A program made the position numbers and the translations under genes. DNA of 64,000 nucleotides, taken from positions 297,302,362 through 297,366,361 of the forward strand of contig CM022303.1 of the NCBI GenBank assembly GCA_011799875.1, read 5' to 3'. Below are positions 55,520 through 64,000 of the stretch, piece after piece (the stretch's first letter is position 1; each line of letters starts with the position of its first letter). Source of the stretch: Thinopyrum elongatum. Its lineage: Eukaryota > Streptophyta > Magnoliopsida > Poales > Poaceae. The notes beneath the pieces were generated by a model that worked only from the letters and a program-made list of their open reading frames with translations, did no database searches and was not told where the DNA came from.

Positions 55520-56024
55520 TTTTCTTAACATAATAATACAGACACTCATACACGCGCACATACACTCAATCCTATGAAGTATGAACACACATATGCATAC
55601 CCTATCCCTATGAGGACCTTCGAGTTACTCAGCCGGCACATCTTAAGATTGACGAAATAAGAAAATTCACTTTGAAACATTGGAGCATATGCTCCTTCAT
55701 CAGAAAAAACTTTTCAAAATGTCAAAAAATTCCGAACAAAAAATTGACGCATACGTCTTGATATTTTATGTGTGCACGCCAAATTTTACGAAAAGACGAT
55801 ATTTTTTATGTCTTGTGTAAAAAAGACAAAGAATTGTCTCATGAAAAGCCCATTTAACACTAAATTTTGTTTTTTCACACAGGACACAAAAGTCATCTGT
55901 TTTTTTATGAAATGACTTTGTGAGCACGTAGAATCTCGAGATGTACGCGTAAAACATTTTCTTTCTTTACATTTCAAAATACGAAATGCCTGAAATTAAT
56001 TCAGAAAAATGCAACCAATAATGT
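55520..56024. repeat. Unclassified dispersed-repeat-like sequence
   Basis: ACACTCATACACGCGCACAT, CCTATCCCTATGAGGACCTT and CAGCCGGCACATCTTAAGAT at 55545-55640 are phrases I recognise as recurring in Triticeae intergenic DNA. Next to them, 55700-55980 has AT-rich arms with loosely inverted TTTTCAAAATG/CATTTCAAAAT words. Class and borders unclear. Confidence 0.3.
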
Positions 56025-56090
56025 CAAGTCTAGGACTTGAATCCTGATGATTTGTCCAAGTAATCTAACCATTTGAGTTATGCTTAGTTC
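56025..56090 (-). other. tRNA-like A and B box pair (SINE head or tRNA pseudogene)
   Basis: Minus strand: A-box-like TAACTCAAATGG (56080-56069) and B-box-like GGATTCAAGTCC (56044-56033), spaced as in tRNA genes. The acceptor ends do not pair, so this is not a functional tRNA. It could be the RNA polymerase III promoter region of a SINE. Confidence 0.5.
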
Positions 56091-56383
56091 GCGTTTGGGT
56101 AGGAGTAGTTATCTTGCTCTTGTGACATGATTAATGTTCCACTAATGTTGACAAAATATATTTTCTGGTCGACAAATTTTACGTTCGTCTTCGTGTAGCC
56201 CCAGCACCGGAAAAGCCGACTGATCTTTAACACGCTTGGAATTGTGTCTGAAGACCAGGACGTCGACGCCGATCACACAACCAGTGGCGGGAAGGACCGA
56301 AGGAGCCGATTACAAAAAGCCTTTGTGTTCTGCGTCTACCACGGAAACCAAATGTAAATTACAACTCCCCAAGCTGGGCGATT

Positions 56384-57246
56384 TTTTTTCCGACGAAAAG
56401 GGGTTTCCCCCCGGTTCCATTTCATATAGAAAAAAACCACACAGCGCGAGTACCAAGTTATTACAGAGTCTCTAACATCTCAGAAAGCTGGAAAGAAAAA
56501 ATGTCGACTTTGTCGGTGCCGACGACGCGTCGCCCGTGGACGTCGTTCTCCTCCCTGGAGGGTCGTTGTGGAGCTCTCCCCCCTCCTCCACCCCGAGTCA
56601 TGTCCTTCGTGCGAAAGCTCAAGACTCCGTGTGAGTCGGGCGACTGCATCGCTTCAACGTCGCTCCCCCTTGAGGGCGTCGGCCTTGAAGGTCATGGTTT
56701 CCTACGCGCTTCCTCAAGGGCTAGACGAGCATGGCATCGCGGTCGGGCACTGCCCAACCGGCGGTGCGAGGTTGGTGTGGCATTGCGACGCGGCGACGTG
56801 TGTGGCAACAACTATGGTGGCGAGCGGAGCCGAGTCGCGGCATGTCCTTCTGATGCCGATGGTCCGGTGCGCCAATGGGTGCATCTATGCTGATTTCTGG
56901 CTGTGACAGAGACGTCGAAGCTGCAGGCGGCGGGGCCACTGCGGCAACGATGACTCCATGAGGGCGATTTTTTGCGCGCAGTGCTCTTCGGATGTTGCGT
57001 TGGACTAGGTCGGCAACTTTTTTTGTGAAGCTCGTTAGCAAAATCGGAGCTGCCTTGTCCTTGATGCTTCGGTCGGCTGTTTGACATTTTTGGCCAGGTC
57101 GTCCGCATGTCCCCCTTGTGGGGTTTGTAATCTAGATTTTCGCCCGGTTTTTCTCTAATTAACCGGGTAACACTCATCTTCTTAATCAATAAAAATGACA
57201 AATCTTTTGTCTTGTTTAAAAAAAAAAGGAGAAACGGAACAGCAAA
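56384..57246. mobile_element. Retroposon insertion, possibly with inverted 5' part
   Basis: Bounded by perfect 14-bp copies of CAAGCTGGGCGATT (56370-56383 and 57247-57260). The left edge has a T run and CCGACGAAAAGGGGTTTCCC, i.e. the reverse complement of a LINE-type 3' end with poly-A. The right part reads in the plus sense and ends TCTTTTGTCTTGTTT plus ten A. Opposed tails inside one target duplication suggest either twin-priming inversion or one retroposon inside another. No reverse transcriptase is encoded. Confidence 0.55.
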
Positions 57247-57441
57247 CAAGCTGGGCGATTCATCCCACTGAAACTTGGAAGAATCGTCTGGGTCTGGGCT
57301 CTGGCTTGCATATCAATAAAAATGACAAATCTTTTGTCTTGTTTCAAAAAAAAAAGGAGAAACGGAACAGCAAACAAGCTGGGCGATTCATCCCACTGAA
57401 ACTTGGAAGAATCGTCTGGGTCTGGGCTCTGGCTTGCATAT
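57187..57441 (+). repeat. 127/128-bp exact tandem duplication
   Basis: Two adjacent copies (57187-57313 and 57314-57441) from CAATAAAAATGACAAATC to CTCTGGCTTGCATAT. They differ only by one extra C before the second A run. The unit joins the retroposon tail to flanking DNA, so the duplication followed insertion. Confidence 0.93.
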
Positions 57442-58836
57442 GGACATGTGTGGACGGGACACCGGTTTAATTAGGCTTTGGATGGAGGACCGTCTCTCCA
57501 ACCATACAGACAGGATCGTTCCTCGTCCTCGTCTATCTCTATCAATACCTGTAGAACTGCCAGGCAGCAGACCGGTGCATGTAATGCGTCTGATTCTCCT
57601 GCGAGGTTACGTGGTGTCACACTCAATCACTCTGGCGTCGACATCAGTCCCAGCTTATAACGGTCAAGAACCGGCGTGGAAATGAAAAGAATGATATGCT
57701 CTGTTGACTTCTCGTACGCCATGCATGAATGGACGCCGACGATGGGGCCAAGGCACCGGTGCTTCTCTTCTGAAGCAAGACATGCCCGTGGAAGAAGAAA
57801 TCAAGAAAAGGGTAGGTTCTCTGTGCCGCGGAAGCATCGCTTCGTTGCTCCTTTTGACGTCGTCCGAATGATTCTATTCCCATGAATTTGTATAATATAG
57901 TACAGTACTGTTCCTTCCGTTTTTCTTTTCCTATTTGAGGAACTGGATCGCTGATCGAAGCACTCAGCTTGTGGCGTGCTGCTTTGCGCTTTGCCTGCTT
58001 CTGTCGTATGTCGCTGTTTTTTTAGCATAACCTTTGTTGAAAACTCAACAAGGTCATCAATACAAGTGATGTATTTTCTTTTTCTGCTCATTAGGACATG
58101 TACAATGGTGTCATATGGATACAGATACCTCATGAGAAAAAGTAGGTTGAGATATCTACCTTAATTTTTTCTCTCCAATGCAAACTATCACTAGTGAGCC
58201 TCATAAAGAAAAAAAAAATAGAGACTCCAGTACACATGCATCTCTACTTTTCACTCCAACTTTTTAGCTTTTTGCATCGGTGCACACTTTTTCTCCCCAT
58301 GCACCCGCCTCCTGCTGAGGATCCCGCTACACCATCTGAATCTACATCCGATTCTACATGGCATGCGGGGCATCACCCTGGGGAAATGCATTGTCCATGC
58401 CCTTAGTAGTTTGTAACAAGACACTATGGTTTCCGATAAATAAAATCGAAGGGAGAGCCTCTTTATCAAAAAAGAATAACTCAACAATGTCATCAATAGA
58501 AATAATGTCCCGAGGAAGAACATCATCTTTTTTTGACTTGGAACCACTGGATTCCATTACTCAACTGGCACAGCAACATCGCTGGCCATAAGAACAGTTA
58601 CATCATTCGGCACAGCCTCCGCCCACAGCCAGTAAGAACATCATCTTGGGTGTTTAAAAACCAAACATGACGATCAACAAAGTAGTCAAAGCTTTAGCTA
58701 AACTATGTGCTTCGAAATTAGATTCCCGGCCTTCACGCAAAATCTCCAAATCAGGAAGTACCTGTAACTTTATGTTGACCTCCACGATGCTCATCGCTGA
58801 TGGTCCAAGGAATTTCTACCCCCCCCCCCCCCCTCA
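57442..58836. other. Intergenic, no gene recognised
   Basis: No coding exon recognised. Contains a C run at about 58819-58833 just before the next element. Confidence 0.4.
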
Positions 58837-58838
58837 CA

Positions 58839-60223
58839 ATTTTTTTTCAAAACTATCATGTTTTTTATAGCAAATTCGGAAACTATAGCATCCAATGCAA
58901 AAAAAGCAAAACTATGGCCCCCGTCGGCCTCGGGTGGGCCGAAGAGGGTGTTTTCGGTCGGCAGTTGGCAGAAAAGGACTCTTCGGTCACGCATTGGCCG
59001 AAGAGATCCGTAGTTGGGCCGAAAAGGCCTTTTTGGTCAACAGTAGGCCGAAGAATACTTTTTGGTCATCAGTAGGCCGAAAAATCCCTAGGGCCCACCT
59101 TTTCGCATGAACGGGAGGCCGAAGCTGCATGTCTGCGCTCTTTGGCTTATGTTAGGCCGAAATTGTTTTTTTTTAACTTATGAATGTTGTGCAACCATTA
59201 CCCATCTTAGACATTTAAAAAAATATTTTCACGCAACCCTTTCCCTCAATATCTTCGGATGTTGTAGTTCCTCGTCCAGCACATCGTCCGCCACGTCCCT
59301 CACTACAGCATTCAGAACCACGACCCTCTGTGCACCATTCAGAACCACGACCCTATGTGCATCGTTTAGAACCTGGTCCTTCACACCCAGGGAGCTCTTC
59401 CTGGCATCAGCCACCTCCTTCACAACCAGGGAGCTACTAGCGTGAGCAGATGGATCTAGGTAACATACTTTGTACATTCTTTTCGACATTGTACTTTCGC
59501 AAATCAATTTTACATGTTTTACTTTACCGCAGTCGGCAGCCCGTCGCAACCATTCATGCATTCAGTGCAGTCACCGATGCTTAGTGGTGCTGCTGCTTCG
59601 CTCTTAGAGGGCGACGGCGACGATGATGACCAAGCTGCAAACACTTATGACTTCTCGCATGTGTGAGTCAGTATCTATGTATGAGACATGCTTCATGTAT
59701 GTGTTACTATCGCACTTTGCTTCTATCTGATCAGGAGACATATATCGTTTTATGTATGCGAGAGCAATATTACTATTAATCCGCATTGTTATTCGAGTTA
59801 CATTTTCAAAGAGACTGTAACCGATAATTAAGATACAAGTATTCTTGCCCTCTTGCCCTAGTCGCACAGCATTCGTAAGTCAAAATTCAAAAAAAAAAAT
59901 TGGTCTAACATAAGCCGAAGAGCGCAGCCATGCAGCTTCGGCCTCCCGTTCACGCGAAAAGGTGGGCCCCAGGGACTTTTCGGCCTACTGTTGACCAAAA
60001 AGTACTCTTCGGCCTACTGCTGACCAAAAAGGCCTTTTCGGCCCAGCTACGGATCTCTTCGGCCAATGCGTGACCGAAGAGTCCTTTTCGGCCAACTGCC
60101 GACCGAAAACACCCTCTTCGGCCCACACGAGGCCGATGGGGTCATAGTTTTGCTTTTTTTTGCATTAGGTGCTATAGTTTCCGAATTTGCTATATAAAAA
60201 CGTGATAGTTTTGAAAAAAAAAT
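58839..60223. mobile_element. Mutator-like element with long terminal inverted repeats
   Basis: 58839-59180 and 59885-60223 are inverted copies of about 340 bases, beginning TTTTTTTTCAAAACTATCA and containing GGCCGAAGAG-type units repeated several times. The flanking CCCCCTCAC occurs on both sides (58829-58837 and 60225-60233), a 9-10-bp duplication as expected for Mutator-like elements. The 700-bp interior includes a 25-bp tandem repeat (CATTCAGAACCACGACCCT, about 59311-59358) and Pro/Ser/Gln-rich potential coding sequence without a recognised transposase. Open frames within the TIRs are repeat artefacts. Confidence 0.75.
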
Positions 60224-61359
60224 CCCCCCTCACCACCTCCCCATCTGCTTTTTATTGAACATGGAAGGAATTTATCTCTTAGATGGTTGATAGTCGCCTT
60301 ACGGGTTGTGGCCACTCAAACACGATTCGGTGGCTTAGGGTTTATGGTTAGTGGCTAAATGTAAGCTCCTCGCAACTCGATTCAAGTCTGGGAGGTCTAG
60401 TCAACTTCACAAATAATATAGATAGCTCACAAAAAGTCCTATTTGACAGGGGCAACTAACTAACGCTTTCTCATTTGGGACTCTCGGACGACGCACTTTT
60501 TTGTCTGGGAGGACGCCAAGTGGTGCGTCCAGCTGCTGCCATGTGTTGCGTGCTGGGCGCTTCCTCTGGATTTCGGTTTGTTTTATTTACCTACACGCGT
60601 TTTGGGGTTTTACATGGCTTTTCTTGGCTTTTCGGTTTTAGCTTGGTTTTCTCTACGTTTTAAAAAGAAAAACCAAATCTATGCTGCTACAAGAAGCACA
60701 ATTGTTTCATGTAAAAACATAGATTTGCTTCCGCGAGAAGCACAACATGTGTTTTCATGAGAAGCATGACATTTGCTGTGCTTATCGGAAAGTAAAAGGC
60801 ACAACATGTGGTCCTACGAGAAGGAAAGTTGTGCTTCCGCGAGAAGCACAACCTTACCTGAAAAAAAGGAAAAAGTATAGCTTTTGCTTCCAAAACAAAA
60901 TGTGAAACCTGAGACTGTGCTTTCGGGCTCTATTTTTTCTCGATTGCCAGCCTTTTTCCGTTTCGTTTTTTGGATTTTGTCTTTTTAGGTATTCTTTTTT
61001 TTGTTCCTGTTTTTATCTTCCGGTTTTCGGTTTTGTCAGGAAATCGAAGCAAATTCACATGGAATCTAGTTTCGAAGATCTCGACACCATAAATCCAACG
61101 ATGAAAAATGTTCATTATTTGGACGCACGGTCCAACAGATAAAATATTTTGAATAAACGAATCTAAGAAGAAGGAAAAAGGAAAAACTTAGGTTGTGACA
61201 AGCAACGCATGCAGTGCGCCACTTGCCAGCACCTGAGAAGATGGGAGTGACCTTTGCAAGGGGTAACCCTTAATTAGTGATTTCGCTATTTCACGCTCTC
61301 CGCGTCAAATTACACGTGAACCACCCACCACAAGAATTGGGCCAGCCCACTTTACTACA
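60224..61359. repeat. Intergenic with GCTTCCGCGAGAAGCACAA repeats
   Basis: Between about 60685 and 60870 the near-palindromic phrase CGAGAAGCACAA(C/T) recurs four to five times with GTGCTTC partners. Elsewhere no gene; A/T homopolymers near 60960-61010. Confidence 0.5.
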
Positions 61360-62640
61360 GGGAGTTAGCTGGTTTTGGGAACCTTCTAGAAGGTTCCCTA
61401 AACCGGGTTTTTTCGCTTCTTTTATCGGTTTTTTTGTTTCTTTTTTTTTTTCTTATTTCTGTTTCCTTTTCCTTTTTATTTCTTATTCATTTTTTGTTAT
61501 TGTTTTTTGTTTTTTCAAAATATATTCGAAACTACCAAAAAAAATTGTGTGTTTATAAACAATTGTTCAAAATTTTAGAAAATTTTCTTTCTTCATTGTT
61601 CTCCATAAGTTCCGAAAATATTTGGGAACTAAACATAATATTTGTGTGTTTTCAAAAAATGTGTAGACTGTTAAAAATATTCTCGCAAACCCAAAATATA
61701 TTCACATTTTCAAAAAAAGGTTCAGGAATTTCAGATATTATCAGGCTTTGGAAAATTTGTTCAGAATTCTAAAAATATTCAAATTTTGATCAAAATTCAG
61801 AAAATGGTCGAATTTAAAAAAAAATCTTTATTTTCCAAAGTTGTTTCTGTCAAAAAATGTTCACAAATTTGAAAGTGTTCAAGCTTTAAAAAATTCAATT
61901 TTTGTTCGAATTGTTCAAAAAATTATAAAAGTTTCAAACATTAGTCAATATTTCAAAAATTGTTCACAATTTTCAAGAATCTCAAACAAATTCAGAAAGT
62001 GTCCGCATTCTACGTTGTAGTTAGTCCTAATCTTGCGTGCTATTGCTATTCACTTATGCTTGTCATCTCCACTGGTTAGTTGCTCTCCTTCACCCAAGAA
62101 AGGTACAAAGTTTGATTCCTAGTCCAGGCGCAGAGCCTTCCGTAAGGTTCCTGACTAGTTTTGGGAAACATCTAGAAGATTCCCAAATTGGGGTTTTTCT
62201 TTCCTGGTTTTTCTATTTTCCTTTTTCTTTGGTTATTTTCCTTTCCTGGTTTTCCTATTTTTCTTTTTCATTTCATTTTTCATAACTAGTTCGTTTCTTA
62301 AAAAAATTGGATCTATAAAAACAAAATCAACCTTTTTTCAAATTCAAGGGCATTTTCTGAATCTGTGAACATTTTTAAATTCATGAACAACCTTTACAAG
62401 TTCGTGAATATTTTTTGAATTCATAAATTTGTTTTCGTATTCATGAACATTTTTTAATTCAAAAATATTTTTTAATTTGTGAACATTTTTTGGATTCACA
62501 AACATTTTTTAAATTCACAAAACAAATAAATTCATGAATATTTTTTGAATTCACAAACATTTTTCAAATTCATGAATAAGTTTTGAATCCATGACCATTT
62601 TTTGAATTTGTGAACATCTTGGAATTCATGATTGTTTAAA
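61360..62640. repeat. AT-rich tandem repeats with two TCTAGA-centred palindromes
   Basis: A perfect 22-base palindrome centred on CTAG (61377-61398, GGGAACCTT...) and a decayed relative at 62163-62184 each begin a T-rich stretch. From about 62340 to 62640, units of about 25-30 bases built on ATTCATGAACATTTTTTGAA alternate with their inverse. This looks like a fragmented, repeated element of unknown class. Confidence 0.55.
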
Positions 62641-62939
62641 AAATATTGCGAACAGTTTATTTTGTGAACAGAAAAAGCAGAGGAGGAAAAAGTTTACATT
62701 ATTCTTTTGGAGGAAAAATAGCTCTATGTTTTTACTAACATCTGCTAGGCTTTATTTATGAAAGTTCAAAATTACTGGTAAAATGTTGATACGTCTCGAA
62801 CGTAACTATAATTTTTTATTGTTAAATGTTATTATATTATCATTTTTATTTATGTTTATTTTAATTTATATTATTTTCTGGAGAACGTATTAATCAGTTC
62901 CCAGTGTGAGTTCCTGTTTCCGCTTGACTTTGGTTTCGC

Positions 62940-63540
62940 ATGAAATCAATATCTACGAAGATCAAAATACGTTGCCAATTTTACATTTTTTGGGGCAATA
63001 AGAAACACTGAAAGCTTTGGGAAGCAGCAAGAGGGGCCACGAGGCTCCCACATGGACACATGGCGCAGCGAGAATAGGCTGCGTACTTGTCCTTGTGGTG
63101 CCTTTGGATATCGCCTTAGTCCAATTCCACCGCCATATTTCCCTATAAATACAAAAACCATGTATCGTACCTCTAGAAGGCTTTTATCACCGTCCCAAGC
63201 CTCTCTTCCAAAGCGATCTTATCTGGAGCGATGTTCTGGAGTTCTACCGGAATGGAAAGCCATTGACGGGAGGCCCTCCATCAATCTTGTTGCCTCCCTG
63301 ACCATGTGTGACTAGTTTCTTCAGAACCTACAGGTCCATGGTAGTAGCTAGATAGTTCTCTCTCTTGTTTGGATCCTTAATACCATGTTCCTCTTCTTCC
63401 TTCTTTGATTGGGATCAATCGATGTAATTTTGCGGTGTGTTTGGTCGGACATGATGAATTGTAAGTTTGTGATCAGAATGTTCACTGAATCTATTTGAAT
63501 CTCTTGAGATTTATTTGTTGTATAACTAAATAGCTGATGA
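62940..63540 (+). repeat. Possible LTR fragment of a gypsy-type element
   Basis: CCCTATAAATACAAAAACCA (63141-63160) looks like a core promoter. It is followed by a leader with CATCAATCTTGTTGCCTCC, ACCATGTGTGACTAGTTTCT and TTTGCGGTGTGTTTGG, phrases I associate with LTRs of Triticeae gypsy elements. No partner LTR or internal domain lies in the window; low certainty. Confidence 0.3.
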
Positions 63541-64000
63541 GTGATACTTTTGCACTCATTCGCCCTTAGTTTCCACAGGAAATGGCCTAAAAAGGAAAGA
63601 AATCACGTGCGAATATGGAAAGGAATGGAAATGAAGAAAGAATGAATCAACAAGAGGCGTGCCAGAAGAAACAACATGAAAGACGGGTTCCATACAACCG
63701 CACGCGCTCGTATGAACGGTCGTATGTCGTGGATTCCGAGGCATCTCGTCCACCTGAATAACTTTTACAAAGAGGACCCCATCGAAATGTCAACAAAGGA
63801 GCATCGAGCGAAGCCAGAACAGAAATATCGTCACCTCCCTTCACAAACCCCTAGCCGCCGACATTTCCATCTCCATAACCGCCATCACCACCATAGTATA
63901 ACTCCCTCTAGTTCATGCCTGTAATCGTCCATCGCACAAGGAAGCCATTATAAGGCATATTTGCAATCAATCAATCTTCAGGATGTATTCTTCAATGCTT
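63541..64000. other. Window end, no gene recognised
   Basis: Short open frames only; no recognisable motif or repeat border. Confidence 0.4.

Noticed and set aside
58800..59110. 90-codon frame with repeated GRR/VGP phrases
   Set aside because: Produced by GGCCGAA repeats inside a transposon terminal inverted repeat; repeated in inverse at 59900-60200.
61277..61772. Two Phe-rich open frames
   Set aside because: Encoded by T-homopolymer-rich repeats; no stable domain or codon bias.

Overview
This window is intergenic-type chromosome DNA from a large-genome grass. It is almost certainly a Triticeae species (wheat, Aegilops, barley or rye group). The basis is an Angela/WIS/BARE-1 copia LTR beginning TGTTGGAAATATGCCC, many Stowaway MITEs with CTCCCTCCGT ends and TA duplications, Helitrons ending in a CCCGT...ACGGG hairpin plus CTAGT, and large CACTA elements. 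Three loci look gene-derived. One is a recognisable host gene, a minus-strand acid/triacylglycerol lipase of 8 exons (21942-24189). One is the last three exons of a cytosolic tryptophanyl-tRNA synthetase (2029-3809, minus). The rest of the coding potential belongs to transposons.

Layout. 1-1434: no gene. 1435-1714: a MITE with a second MITE inside it. 2029-3809: TrpRS 3' exons whose intron holds a retroposon bounded by a 16-bp target duplication. 4777-5145: a cluster of GCAACA/TGTTGC inverted repeats. 7868-18590: a candidate Helitron interval that contains a Stowaway MITE (9482-9556), a 6.67-kb CACTA element with ATT target duplications (9565-16238), a short MITE and a TIR element. 18592-21700: AT-rich tandem repeats, a retroposon-like segment and a MITE. 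21942-24189: lipase gene with a TATA-like box at 24304-24311.

24977-48748 is a nested stack. A roughly 400-bp direct repeat lies at both ends (24977-25542 and 48347-48748). Inside it are Helitron-derived sequences with a partial Rep/helicase N-terminus. These are split by a decayed Angela-type copia element (26717-47376, TSD GTCAG). That element is in turn split, within its integrase, by a Sirevirus-type copia element (31277-43283, TSD GTTAC). The Sirevirus copy keeps long gag and pol reading frames and a spliced-looking third ORF. It has two nonsense codons in pol and an Asp-to-Asn change at the protease active site.

48749-64000: an ATGGCAAATT-rich duplicated tract with a 280-bp Helitron whose empty site is preserved in the neighbouring copy (50250-52130); a PIF/Harbinger element with a broken transposase (52836-54832, TSD TAA); a tRNA-like SINE/pseudogene (about 56025-56090); a retroposon bounded by a 14-bp duplication (56384-57246) with a 127-bp tandem duplication over its end; a Mutator-like element with roughly 340-bp inverted repeats (58839-60223); and AT-rich tandem repeats (61360-62640).

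The region is best read as an insertion history, not as an operon-like functional system. I found no convincing new biological system. The most informative signals are the oppositely oriented palindrome arrays of the Sirevirus, the degraded Ulp1-like domain of the CACTA gene, the reading-frame break in the lipase, and three insertion events whose empty sites can be checked inside this same window. All exon structures and similarities come from reading the sequence and recalling protein families; no searches were run.
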